Assembly: GCA_963737745.1 (NCBI GenBank)
Contig: CAVTTR010000002.1
Span: 1-64,000 of the forward strand
Length of the DNA stretch: 64,000 bases
Origin: Bog-473 sp963737745
Lineage (GTDB): Bacteria > Actinomycetota > Acidimicrobiia > Acidimicrobiales > RAAP-2
Direction of reading: 5' to 3'
Below, piece by piece: positions 46,404-55,500 of the stretch. The notes beneath the pieces were generated by a model. It had not been told where the DNA came from. It searched no databases and was given only the letters and a program-made list of their open reading frames with translations. Position 1 is the stretch's first letter. Every line of letters begins with the position of its first letter. The translations under genes and the position numbers were made by a program.

Positions 46404-47612
46404 GTGACCGACCTTGAAGTTCCTGCCGAGCCGGCGTTCGAGTTCGACTCGCTCATGAAGCCCGAATTCTCAAAGTGTCCGCAGCCCTATTACAAGCGCA
46501 TGCGGGACACGAACCCGGTTCTTCGGACGGGAAATGACGTCTCGTCGGCCGTGTTCATAGCGAAGTACGAGGACATCGACTACGTCTTGCACAACCCGGC
46601 CCTCTTCTCCTCTGAGAACAAGTTGGGCCCTCGCTCCGATGAGCCGATGATCCCGATCAACATGGATCCTCCTGAGCAGAGGAAGTGGCGCCGCCTTCTC
46701 GATCCGCTGTTCAGCCCCCGAGAGGTGAACAAGATCGAAGGTGACATCACACGCCGTGTCAACGAACTGATCGACAGGTTCATCGCCCGGGGGGAGTGTG
46801 ACTACGCGACTGAGTTCGCGGTTCCGCTTCCCTGCAGCCTGTTCCTACGAATGATGGGTCTGCCCCTCGAGGACCTTGACGTCTTCGTCGATCTGAATAA
46901 CCGTCTCATGAGGGGCGATGGGGAGACGTATATGGCCGAAGACAACGTCCAAGCGCGGGCAAACGAAGAATTGGGCACTTACCTTGAGCAGTCCATTGCG
47001 GCTCGGCGGCGGCAACCAGCGGATGATCTCTTGACCAAGCTGCTGAATCTCGAGTTCGAGGGGCGGCCGCTCACGGACGGGGAGATGATGGGGGCCTGTC
47101 GTCTGTTGTTCGTGGCGGGGTTGGACACAGTCACCGATAGCTTGAGTTGCTTCTATGCCTTCCTTGGGCGCAATCCGGAGCATCGCCGCCGTCTTGTGGA
47201 GGACCCCGCCGTAATTCCCCGTGCGGTAGAGGAAATGCTTCGCTTCGAGTCCCCGGTCACGATGGTTCTTCCTCGTACGGTCACTGAGGAGACCGAGGTA
47301 GGCGGATGTCCCGTCCACGTGGGCGAACAGATCATTCCGCTGCTTGGTTCGGCTAACACCGATGAGCGTATTTTCGAAAACGCGGATGTCGTTGATTTCG
47401 ACCGCCCCTCCACTCGCCATTACGCCTTTGGCGGCGGTGCCCACCGCTGCCTCGGCTCGCACCTGGCCCGCACTGAGCTACGCATCAGCTTACGCGAGTG
47501 GCACAAGCGCATTCCCGAATATCACATACCGGACGATGTCGAACTCGAGTTCGCACCATTGCTCCGTCAGGTCGAGCATCTACCAATCGTCTTCGATACG
47601 GTCGTCGGATGA
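46404..47612 (+). CDS. Cytochrome P450
   Basis: A soluble bacterial P450 monooxygenase of 402 residues. The heme-binding loop FGGGAHRCLGSHLAR has the cysteine ligand at 349; the I-helix is FVAGLDTVTDS, in which the usual acid-alcohol pair is D-T; the K-helix EEMLRFESPV has the ExxR. It is coupled (ATGA) to a ferredoxin that should reduce it. It would hydroxylate a hydrophobic compound as the first step of the catabolic block. CYP family not assigned; substrate unknown. Confidence 0.93.
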   Translation: MTDLEVPAEPAFEFDSLMKPEFSKCPQPYYKRMRDTNPVLRTGNDVSSAVFIAKYEDIDYVLHNPALFSSENKLGPRSDEPMIPINMDPPEQRKWRRLLDPLFSPREVNKIEGDITRRVNELIDRFIARGECDYATEFAVPLPCSLFLRMMGLPLEDLDVFVDLNNRLMRGDGETYMAEDNVQARANEELGTYLEQSIAARRRQPADDLLTKLLNLEFEGRPLTDGEMMGACRLLFVAGLDTVTDSLSCFYAFLGRNPEHRRRLVEDPAVIPRAVEEMLRFESPVTMVLPRTVTEETEVGGCPVHVGEQIIPLLGSANTDERIFENADVVDFDRPSTRHYAFGGGAHRCLGSHLARTELRISLREWHKRIPEYHIPDDVELEFAPLLRQVEHLPIVFDTVVG

Positions 47613-47806
47613 CCCGGCTGGCGATTGACGACGAGCGATGCACCGGCCACGGTCGTTGTTACGATCTCCTGCCTACACTTTTCGAGGCAGACGAGTACGG
47701 CCACGGCCAGGTTGTCAGCGACTTGAGGTCTGAAGATATCGACGTGGAGCAAGCCCGGATTGCCGTAGAGGCGTGCCCTGAGAAAGCCATCTACTTCGAA
47801 CCATAG
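47609..47806 (+). CDS. 3Fe-4S ferredoxin, P450 partner
   Basis: 65 residues, start overlapping the P450 stop. The cluster ligands are in CTGHGRC and in the C-terminal EACPEKAI; histidine in place of one cysteine (CxxHxxC) is typical of 3Fe-4S ferredoxins that serve P450s in actinobacteria. A ferredoxin reductase is not present in the window. Confidence 0.93.
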   Translation: MTRLAIDDERCTGHGRCYDLLPTLFEADEYGHGQVVSDLRSEDIDVEQARIAVEACPEKAIYFEP

Positions 47807-47900
47807 ATCTCATCTTCCGAATGTGGCCGGTGGGCACACAAGTGAACTGGACACCCTTCATCAGCTTGAGCCATCTGACCCCGAACAAAGGGAGACGGCT

Positions 47901-49394
47901 GTGACAAAAATCGAGTCCTTGTCGACTTCTAGCGTCCGCGGTGAGCCACGGATGATGATCGACGGCGAACTCACCGAAGCCCTTTCCGAGAAGCGCTTCA
48001 ACAACGTGAATCCGGCCACAGAAGAGGTGATTGGTGAGGTAGCCGACGGATCCACAGACGACATGCGGCGTGCCATCGATGCGGCCCGCAGAGCGTTCGA
48101 CGAAACCGATTGGTCTCGCGATCGGGGACTGCGAAAAAAGGGTTTACTCCAGCTCCAAGAGGCCCTCGAGTCGGAGCGGGAAGAACTCCGCGCCGAGTTG
48201 GTCGCTGAGGTCGGTTGCCCGATCGCTTCAACGTACGGCCCGCAACTCGATGGGGTGCTAGAGGACGCTTTACGGTGGGCGGCTGGAATGATCGTCGATT
48301 TCCCTTGGGATCGCGACCTGCCGATCGGAACGGCCTTTGGATCCCGCAGCTGGCGCAAGGTGACGAAGGAACCTGTCGGCGTTGTCGGGGCCATCATTCC
48401 CTGGAATTTCCCTTTACTACTCACAATCGAAAAGGTCGCCGAAGCATTGGCTACAGGGAATACCATGATCCTCAAGCCTGCCCCCGATACACCCTGGTAC
48501 GCGACACGCCTAGGGCGCCTTGTGACCGAAAAGACCGATATCCCGCCAGGGGTGTTCAATGTCGTGACCTCCTTGGATCACCGGGTGGGTGAGGAACTGG
48601 TTGTCAATCCGCGCGTCGACATGATTTCGTTTACCGGTTCGACGGTGACTGGGCGCCGGATCATGGAGAAGGGTGCCCCGACGCTGAAGCGCCTCTTTCT
48701 TGAGCTTGGGGGGAAGTCGGCGCACATTGTGCTTGACGACGCCGATTTCGAAGCCACCATGCCGTCCGCATCGATGATCTGTTTCCACGCTGGCCAGGTT
48801 TGCGCGGCGTACTCCCGCTGGCTCGTGCCCCGGTCCCGGTACGACGAAGCGATAGAACTGATGACCCCTGCCTTTAAGGCCGTCAAGTACGGGGACCCCA
48901 CGAACTTAGAAACCATTCAGGGGCCACAGATCAGCGCGAAACAACGCGACCGGGTCCTCGACTACATCGAGAAGGGTGTGGGAGAGGGCGCCCGTCTGGT
49001 TACGGGAGGTGGGCGGCCTGGCGATTGTTCAAAAGGGTGGTTCGTCGAACCAACACTGTTCGCCGACGTCGAAAACTCGATGACCATCGCGCGCGAAGAG
49101 ATTTTTGGCCCAGTGCTAGTTGTGATTCCCTTCGACGATGACGACGACGCCGTCTGTATTGCCAATGACAGTGAATATGGCCTCACCGCGGCAGTAACCT
49201 CGGGCTCCGATGAACGCGCTGTCGCGGTAGCCGCGCGCCTTCGGACCGGGACTGTGAGCGTGAATGGTGGTGTCTTTTATGGACCCGATGCCCCGTACGG
49301 TGGTTTCAAGGCGAGTGGGATCGGCCGGCAAAACGGACTTGAGGGGTTTGAACAATACCTGGAAACGAAAACGACGTCCGGTCCGGAGCGCTAA
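47901..49394 (+). CDS. NAD(P)-dependent aldehyde dehydrogenase
   Basis: About 497 residues. It oxidises an aldehyde to the acid. Motifs: VVGAIIPWNFPLLLTIEKVA, the catalytic glutamate in LELGGKSAHIV, the catalytic cysteine in FHAGQVCAA, and EIFGPVLVVIPF. I chose GTG 47901, which follows GGGAG at a proper distance, over the upstream start at 47823. It lies after P450 and ferredoxin, so it probably processes an alcohol-derived aldehyde; no alcohol dehydrogenase is in the window. Confidence 0.92.
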   Translation: MTKIESLSTSSVRGEPRMMIDGELTEALSEKRFNNVNPATEEVIGEVADGSTDDMRRAIDAARRAFDETDWSRDRGLRKKGLLQLQEALESEREELRAELVAEVGCPIASTYGPQLDGVLEDALRWAAGMIVDFPWDRDLPIGTAFGSRSWRKVTKEPVGVVGAIIPWNFPLLLTIEKVAEALATGNTMILKPAPDTPWYATRLGRLVTEKTDIPPGVFNVVTSLDHRVGEELVVNPRVDMISFTGSTVTGRRIMEKGAPTLKRLFLELGGKSAHIVLDDADFEATMPSASMICFHAGQVCAAYSRWLVPRSRYDEAIELMTPAFKAVKYGDPTNLETIQGPQISAKQRDRVLDYIEKGVGEGARLVTGGGRPGDCSKGWFVEPTLFADVENSMTIAREEIFGPVLVVIPFDDDDDAVCIANDSEYGLTAAVTSGSDERAVAVAARLRTGTVSVNGGVFYGPDAPYGGFKASGIGRQNGLEGFEQYLETKTTSGPER

Positions 49395-49427
49395 GTGGCC
49401 GCGTCCGAGCCCACTCTCGACTAGAAG

Positions 49428-51014
49428 GTGGGAGTGACCGGCGCACCCACTCCTGAAATTGCAATCTCCACCTACGCACCCTCAACCTATGCTGCTGCGA
49501 CTCCCAGCCGCCCGGCAGTAGTCACCTCGTCGGGTCGAATAGTCTCCTACGGCGAGCTCGAGGCTCGCTCGTCCCAGCTGGCGCAGGCCCTCTTCGCCCA
49601 CGGGCTCCGTGTTGGGGACGGGGTGGCCGTGCTCATGGTCAATGATCACCAGACCCATGAAGTCGCGTGGGGGCTCCAACGTTCCGGTTTGTTTCTGACA
49701 TTCGTCAATACCAATCTCATCGCGGACGAGGCGGCGTATATCGTTAATGACTGCGGGGCAAGTGTGCTCATCATCTCGTCTGCCTTGGCTTCGCTGGCCG
49801 AAGAGCTCTGCGACATGACTCCGGGTATCGAATTGCGACTGGCTATTGGAGACACATGTCCTGCCCGGCATGATTCCTACGACGAATTTGTGCGTCCGCA
49901 CCCTTCAAGGCCACTGGCCGACGAGCAAGAAGGTTCGTCCATGCTGTACTCGTCGGGCACTACGGGCAGGCCCAAAGGCGTTCGCCGCCCCCTGTCCGGC
50001 CGACCTTTTGGTTCGGAACCCTCCCTCGCTCCCCTGCTGGGCGGCATCATGGGATTCGGGGAGGGCGACGTCTACCTGAATCCGGCCCCTCTTTACCACT
50101 CTGCCCCGCTGACTTGGTCCATGACGGCCCATCGACTCGGTGGCACCGTGGTCATCATGGAACGGTTCGATGCCGAGACATGCCTGGATCTCATCGCTGA
50201 GCACCGAGTAACGCACGCTCAGTTCGTACCGACGATGTTTGTCCGCATGCTCAAGCTCGAGGATCGAGCCCGTGCTTCGCGGGATCTCTCAAGTCTCCAG
50301 TCGGTCGTCCACGCCGCAGCACCGTGCGCGCCTGAGGTGAAGCGTCGCATGATCGAGTGGTGGGGTCCGATGATTCACGAGTACTACTCGGGCACCGAAG
50401 GAGGCGGCTTGACGTGGATCACCTCCGAGCAGTGGCTGACACATACCGGCTCGGTGGGAGCTGCGCTCTGGGGAGTGATCTATATCTGCGATGACGAGGG
50501 CAACCTTCTTCCCGCAGGCAAAGACGGAGTGGTGTGGTTCGACGGGGGTGCGAACACGTTCGTGTATAACAACGACCCCGACAAAACGAAGCAAACATTC
50601 AACGAACGAGGGTGGAGCACGATGTGGGACGTCGGCCATCTCGATAATGAAGGGTACCTCTACCTGACCGATCGCAAGCTCTTCATGATCATCTCGGGTG
50701 GCGTAAACGTCTATCCCCAGGAGATCGAAGACGTCCTCGTTCTGCATCCAGCCGTGGCTGACGTCGCTGTCTTCGGCATCCCGGACGCCGAAATGGGAGA
50801 GCTGGTGAAAGCCGTCGTGCAGCCGGCACCAGGAGCCGTGAAGGGGCCTGAGTTGGCGGAGGAAATCCTGACTTACTGCCGGGCGAAGCTCTCACACTTC
50901 AAGTGCCCTCGATCTATCGACTTCATCGATGAAATGCCGCGTGGAGAGAACGGCAAACTCTACAAGCGACAGATGCGGGACTCCTACTGGGTTGACTCCG
51001 CGATGACCCGATGA
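49428..51014 (+). CDS. AMP-dependent acyl-CoA synthetase
   Basis: 528 residues, intact. It activates the acid made by the preceding steps. Motifs: SMLYSSGTTGRPKGVRRP, EYYSGTEGGG, DVGHLDNEGYLYLTDRKLFM and the catalytic lysine region MPRGENGKLYKRQM. It is on the same strand as the P450 operon, 34 bases after the dehydrogenase. Substrate unknown. Confidence 0.92.
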   Translation: MGVTGAPTPEIAISTYAPSTYAAATPSRPAVVTSSGRIVSYGELEARSSQLAQALFAHGLRVGDGVAVLMVNDHQTHEVAWGLQRSGLFLTFVNTNLIADEAAYIVNDCGASVLIISSALASLAEELCDMTPGIELRLAIGDTCPARHDSYDEFVRPHPSRPLADEQEGSSMLYSSGTTGRPKGVRRPLSGRPFGSEPSLAPLLGGIMGFGEGDVYLNPAPLYHSAPLTWSMTAHRLGGTVVIMERFDAETCLDLIAEHRVTHAQFVPTMFVRMLKLEDRARASRDLSSLQSVVHAAAPCAPEVKRRMIEWWGPMIHEYYSGTEGGGLTWITSEQWLTHTGSVGAALWGVIYICDDEGNLLPAGKDGVVWFDGGANTFVYNNDPDKTKQTFNERGWSTMWDVGHLDNEGYLYLTDRKLFMIISGGVNVYPQEIEDVLVLHPAVADVAVFGIPDAEMGELVKAVVQPAPGAVKGPELAEEILTYCRAKLSHFKCPRSIDFIDEMPRGENGKLYKRQMRDSYWVDSAMTR

Positions 51015-51310
51015 TGGTTGAAGTTCGGAGGGCTCCAGGCGTCCCTCTCCTCAGCCTCGATATCGATGGCGCCCTTGAAGTGGGTGATTACGGGCATCCG
51101 GCACCCTATTATGATGCCCTACACACACGTGTCCTAGGTCGTGTCATTGGCCGTCGGCTTGTTCGCAAAGGCGGCGACCGAGAACCTGCACCGTCCAGTT
51201 GGGTTATCTCACGCGAATGCCGTCAGGGACCAAGGTCAGGGCCAACGATCGAGCACGTGACCAGAGATTGATCAGTTCGGTCCGGGATTGTAGAAGAGGA
51301 AGGAAGCAAA
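51015..51310. other. Interval between synthetase and TetR genes
   Basis: A frame from 51011 to 51271 has no protein-like features. The leader of the TetR gene ends with GAAGAGGAAGGAAG, a purine-rich ribosome site just before GTG 51311. Confidence 0.35.
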
Positions 51311-52087
51311 GTGGCAGGTTCGAGCACCAAGCCCGCGAGGCTCAATCCCTCAAGTCGAGACAAGGACGCACGCATGCGAGCCATGACCGACGCCGCCGTC
51401 ACCCTGTTCTCAGAAGAAGGCTACGGAGCAGTTTCGACCCGTCGCATTGCGGAGCGCGCAGGTTGCTCTGAGACTCTCTTGTTCCGCTACTTCGGCGACA
51501 AGCGCGGTCTTCTTCTCGCAGTCTGTGACGGTCTCGGGCGACAAGATCGCGCCGAGTCCGACGGACCTGAGCCTCGAAGCGTTCAAGAATTCCTCGAACA
51601 GCATTTCCTCGAGGAGATCAGCAACATGAAGCGTTCGGCTCCGTCTCTCAAGGTTGTGATCGCAGCTCTGATCAATGATCCGGAAATGACGACAGACTTT
51701 GCACGGAGCCACGAGCACGCCGTCGAGCGTGTGGAGAAGGGTCTTCGCCGATTCCAAGACACGGGAGCCATCGCTCCAAGCGTCGACATCAAGTCTCTCG
51801 CCGCAGGAATCGAGCAACTCGGATTCGCTGTCGCATTCTTTCTTCAGATCATATTTGAACTGCCACAGAAGGAACTCTTGGCCATTGCAAGTTCGGCCGC
51901 GTCGGCTCTAAGCATGGGTCTTCAGCCAGGAGTGGCACAGCCGCTGCTCGAGCCCAGTCGTCGGAAGGCGGTGGCTGAGGTCCTCGGCGCCCGGGAGAGC
52001 CTGGATAATCTCCTGGAGGTGCTCCAAGACGCTGAGTTCGCGGGACATGCGAACGGTCGAAAGGGAGCTCGACGTTCAAAGGCGTAG
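51311..52087 (+). CDS. TetR-family regulator
   Basis: 258 residues. The DNA-binding domain is at residues about 20-70 (MRAMTDAAVTLFSEEGYGAV; RRIAERAGCSETLLFRYFGD). The C-terminal ligand domain is not specific. It lies between the P450/CoA-synthetase operon and the divergent amidohydrolase, so it probably controls one or both. Confidence 0.92.
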   Translation: MAGSSTKPARLNPSSRDKDARMRAMTDAAVTLFSEEGYGAVSTRRIAERAGCSETLLFRYFGDKRGLLLAVCDGLGRQDRAESDGPEPRSVQEFLEQHFLEEISNMKRSAPSLKVVIAALINDPEMTTDFARSHEHAVERVEKGLRRFQDTGAIAPSVDIKSLAAGIEQLGFAVAFFLQIIFELPQKELLAIASSAASALSMGLQPGVAQPLLEPSRRKAVAEVLGARESLDNLLEVLQDAEFAGHANGRKGARRSKA

Positions 52088-52181
52088 CCGCAGGGCCCAT
52101 AGGGTTGTAGGGCCAAACTCCTGCAACGCTCATCGTGGAGCAGATTCGGATTCGTCTTAAGAGTGGCGTCGCCGCCTCCGG

Positions 52182-53357
52182 TCACCCGGATATTGGTGGC
52201 GCCGACACATGCGGGAATAGTTCATGAAATGTGCCGATCGTGATTCGTTGCTGAAGTTCGGCGTCGACGTTGTCAAAGAGTTCGTGCAGCGTATCTTGTG
52301 TGTGTCCGAAGGTTCCTTCCATATGGGGGTAATCCGAACCCCACATCACATTGCGGTATCCACATATGGCTGCGTCCACCGCTGACACGTCGTGTTGAAA
52401 TGTTGCGTATACCTGGCTGTAAAGGATCTCTTTGGGTGACCTCGATAGCTTCGGAGTGACCATGAACTCGTGTTGCCGGAAGCCCTCGTTCATCCGATCA
52501 CCCAGGAATGGCACCCAGCTGGCTCCGGCTTCAGAAAGTAGAATCCTCAGATTCGGGTGCCGATCAAGAACGCCGCTAGCGATGAGCTTGGTCGTGAAGC
52601 GCTGGGGACCGTAGGTGGTCTCCACGTAATTGTAGACAGCCTTACCGGGTCCTTTGCCTAGGAGCTTTGTACCACTCTGCTCGCTTCCCAGATGCACCGT
52701 GATAACCAGACCGATTTCTTCGATGAGGGACCATAGGGGCTCCCATACCTCAGAGTTCCAGTCTTCGGCGCCTTTTGTCGGATCACAGGGCAAGAACACG
52801 CAATGGAACCCGATCTCCGCTACGTGTCTGACCTCGTCCATGGCATCCTCAACTGTCATGAGGGGGATAGTTGGCGCCACAACCCATCGGTCAGGGGCAA
52901 AGTTCTGAACCTCAGAAAGTCTCCATTCATTCACCGCACGAAACGCCACCTTGATCAGTTGCGGATCCGTGACCAAATAGTCCCAGATTCCAACCGAGGG
53001 ATAGATCACTTCTCCCCAAATCCCTTCACCATCCAAATCGGTGAGTCGGGCCTTTACGTCCCGAGAACCGGGAGGTCGATGCGAAAGGTCATTCAACGTC
53101 CCCTCGAGTTGTTCGCCACGGACGTTGGCGGAGAGCTTCTTGTTGACCGACCTTGGAAGCTGGCGAGAGAAGCTTTCCCCGTCGACATAGACAATTTCCT
53201 CATTCTCGCTGACTTTCTCGGTGCGAGGCATACGATCGGCCAGATCCTTGGGGAGGATGTCGTACCAGAGGTTCTCCGGCTCGAGGATATGGGAATCCCC
53301 CGAGTTCACCCAGATCTTTCTCTTTGACTCGGTCTTCGGGATTAGCGTCGTTGTCAT
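52182..53357 (-). CDS. Amidohydrolase (ACMSD/LigY-like)
   Basis: 391 residues of the amidohydrolase-2 type, a TIM barrel with a metal site. Visible parts are NSGDSHILEPENLWYD near the start, the barrel histidine in ITVHLGSEQSG, and the terminal WGSDYPHMEGTF that carries the catalytic Asp. A clear AAGGAGG (53366-53374) precedes the ATG. Members act on ring-cleavage products or related acids; the exact substrate is unknown. It is read away from the DUF35-thiolase operon. Confidence 0.85.
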   Translation of the reverse strand: MTTTLIPKTESKRKIWVNSGDSHILEPENLWYDILPKDLADRMPRTEKVSENEEIVYVDGESFSRQLPRSVNKKLSANVRGEQLEGTLNDLSHRPPGSRDVKARLTDLDGEGIWGEVIYPSVGIWDYLVTDPQLIKVAFRAVNEWRLSEVQNFAPDRWVVAPTIPLMTVEDAMDEVRHVAEIGFHCVFLPCDPTKGAEDWNSEVWEPLWSLIEEIGLVITVHLGSEQSGTKLLGKGPGKAVYNYVETTYGPQRFTTKLIASGVLDRHPNLRILLSEAGASWVPFLGDRMNEGFRQHEFMVTPKLSRSPKEILYSQVYATFQHDVSAVDAAICGYRNVMWGSDYPHMEGTFGHTQDTLHELFDNVDAELQQRITIGTFHELFPHVSAPPISG

Positions 53358-53756
53358 CGTTTCGACCTCCTTTTCTCACCGTCGCCGGCTCTATCAGGCG
53401 CTCCATGCGGTCGATTGGGCGATCCGGCGCTCACGCTGAGGGCGAACTCCATTGTAACAAGCATTGTCTAGTGAGTCACAACTTCATGCCGCTTCGCGGT
53501 CTAAGGACACTCAACTTGTCGGTGAGGCCACGGCCACAGGAACGTCGTGAGGCCTGGCTATTGTCTAGGCATGCATGACTCCCTGTTGATTACAACTTGA
53601 CAATTCTGGGAACGATCACTATCTTCGAATTACGGCCACCTAGGACGAGCGGCAGGGGGGCGACGCGACCGCAGCTTTAAGGCACAAGTTCCCTCGGGTT
53701 CATACGTAATCCAGACCCGCCAATCGACCGCTCGCGCCGCCCTAGAGAGGAAAGAA
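53358..53756. promoter_or_regulatory. Divergent promoter region, amidohydrolase / DUF35 operon
   Basis: About 400 bases without a gene. ATTGTCTAG occurs at 53463-53471 and 53560-53568, and CTTGACAAT at 53596-53604 is nearly its inverse. Repeats like these fit a shared regulator site. TTGACA at 53598-53603 may be a -35 element. GAGGAAAG before 53757 is the ribosome site of the DUF35 gene. Confidence 0.4.
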
Positions 53757-54203
53757 ATGCCGGACAGCAACGTCAAGGATGTGCTTGAGAGGTTCCCCAA
53801 CTCCTGGATCGATCGCGACAACTTTGCAATGTTCGAGGGTTTCCTCGAGAAACGACTGCTCATAAACCAATGCCAGGACTGCTCGCAGTATTTTCAGCCG
53901 CCCTGGCCTTCATGTCCCCACTGTTGGTCGGACAATGTAAAGCCCACGGAAGTCAGTGGCCGCGGCATTCTCCACACGTTTGTCATCCTCCACGCTGGGG
54001 GTTTAGCGGGTGTCGACTATATGAAGGGTTATCCGCTCATCGTGGTCCAACTTGAGGAGCAGGATGGGCTGCGAGTCACCGGGACAATGGTCAATTGCAC
54101 CAATGAGGACCTCCGAATTGGGATGCCGGTCACGCTTGATTGGATTGAGCGAGAGGGCCATCCGGTCCCCGCCTTTCAGCCGGCGGAGGAAACGGGAGTT
54201 TAA
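53757..54203 (+). CDS. DUF35 OB-fold/zinc-ribbon protein
   Basis: 148 residues. A rubredoxin-like zinc ribbon (CQDCSQYFQPPWPSCPHC) is followed by an OB-fold (GRGILHTFVILHAGG; PLIVVQLEEQDGLRVTG). DUF35 proteins bind acyl-CoA and partner with thiolase-like proteins; in steroid side-chain degradation the DUF35 domain of ChsH2 forms an aldolase with Ltp2. It ends seven bases before a thiolase-like frame, which supports the same partnership. Confidence 0.88.
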   Translation: MPDSNVKDVLERFPNSWIDRDNFAMFEGFLEKRLLINQCQDCSQYFQPPWPSCPHCWSDNVKPTEVSGRGILHTFVILHAGGLAGVDYMKGYPLIVVQLEEQDGLRVTGTMVNCTNEDLRIGMPVTLDWIEREGHPVPAFQPAEETGV

Positions 54204-54251
54204 GAATGGATGAATCGCGACACAGCCGTCAAGAACGGCAGAGGAGGCATT

Positions 54252-55427
54252 GTGAGTCCAAGGTTTCCCGCACGGGACCAGGTCGCAATAGTCGGCGTAG
54301 GCACGACCCCGTTCAGTAGGGACGCAGGGAAGAGCGATGTCGCATTGGCTGTCGAGGCGTCAAAGAACGCAATACGCGACGCCGGGTTGACGAAGAATGA
54401 CATCGACGGAGTCTCGGCGACGATGCTTGGGGTTCAGCACGTTCAGGCTGCACTCGGCATCGAGAAGCTGACCTATTTCGTCAATGCGTTCCCGACCTTC
54501 GCCCAACAGGTCGTGAACGCGATGAACGCGGTGTTTTCGGGGGTCTGTGAAACGGTTCTCTGCTATCACACATTTGCCGTTTCGCCCGGCAACTCTCGCG
54601 CAGCGGCTGCGGATCCGTTCCGCCTCCGCTCGGCCGGCGGGGCCGGGGGGCGTCCACCGAGCCCCTGGCCCGACAGCCTTGCTTTTGCACCTTCGTACGC
54701 AGCGTGGGCTAATCGGTATTTCAACCAGTATGGAGCGAAGCGCGAGTACCTCGGAATGGTTGCCATCAACAGTCGGACGAACGCCATGCGGAACGAACAC
54801 GCCATTCTTCGGGCACCGCTAACGATGGAGGACTATTTCGAGGCGCGGATGGTGCGCGGGCCTCTATTCGGTGTTTTCGATATGGATTACCCGGTAGACG
54901 GTGCCGATGCGTTGGTTATCACGACAGCCGAACGGGCGAAGGACCTCCCCAACAAGCCCGTACTTATCCACTCTGCCGTCCTTGGTCAAACGAACCACAC
55001 AGTGGAAGAGATGCTCCCTGATCTCGAACACTCCGCGCATCAGGTGGTCATGGATGCTCTCTGGGAGAGAAGTGAGTTGACGCTTCCGGACATCGATCTC
55101 TTCCAGCCGTACGACGGGTTCTCCTTCATCTGCCTCAAATGGTTTGAGAGCGTTGGTTATTGCGGGGTCGGGGAAGCGGGTCCATTTCTTGAGGACAACT
55201 GGGACAAGGAGGAGAACCGAATCCTCATCGGCGGCCGCGTTCCCGCCAATACGCATGGCGGCAGCCTGTCTGATGGGGGTACGCAGGGGAGCGGTCACAT
55301 TCGCGAGGCTGTTCTCCAGCTGCAGAACAAGGCGGGCAACCACCAGCATCCAGGAGTGAAGACAGCGCTTTTGGGAGTTGGCGGTTTCTTCCCCTACAGC
55401 GGCGGCTTGATCTTGCGAAGCGAGTGA
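54252..55427 (+). CDS. Thiolase-like lipid-transfer protein (SCP-x/Ltp type)
   Basis: About 391 residues with the thiolase fold. DQVAIVGVGTTPFSRDAGKS starts the first half; LPDIDLFQPYDGFSFICLKW and PANTHGGSLSDGGTQGSGH are in the second, without the usual GHPxGxTG end. It has the features of Ltp-type thiolases that work as retro-aldolases with DUF35 partners. I chose GTG 54252 because a strong GAGGAGG precedes it (54241-54247); ATG 54210 is the alternative. Confidence 0.85.
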   Translation: MSPRFPARDQVAIVGVGTTPFSRDAGKSDVALAVEASKNAIRDAGLTKNDIDGVSATMLGVQHVQAALGIEKLTYFVNAFPTFAQQVVNAMNAVFSGVCETVLCYHTFAVSPGNSRAAAADPFRLRSAGGAGGRPPSPWPDSLAFAPSYAAWANRYFNQYGAKREYLGMVAINSRTNAMRNEHAILRAPLTMEDYFEARMVRGPLFGVFDMDYPVDGADALVITTAERAKDLPNKPVLIHSAVLGQTNHTVEEMLPDLEHSAHQVVMDALWERSELTLPDIDLFQPYDGFSFICLKWFESVGYCGVGEAGPFLEDNWDKEENRILIGGRVPANTHGGSLSDGGTQGSGHIREAVLQLQNKAGNHQHPGVKTALLGVGGFFPYSGGLILRSE

Positions 55428-55500
55428 GAACCATTCCACACTGGCCGAAACATGGTGAACTGCGGTGCTCCGTTGGTAGTCAGAGAGTGGGGTTCTGATC

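Noticed and set aside
51011..51271. A short ORF after the acyl-CoA synthetase.
   Set aside because: No domain, no ribosome site, and it looks like intergenic sequence.
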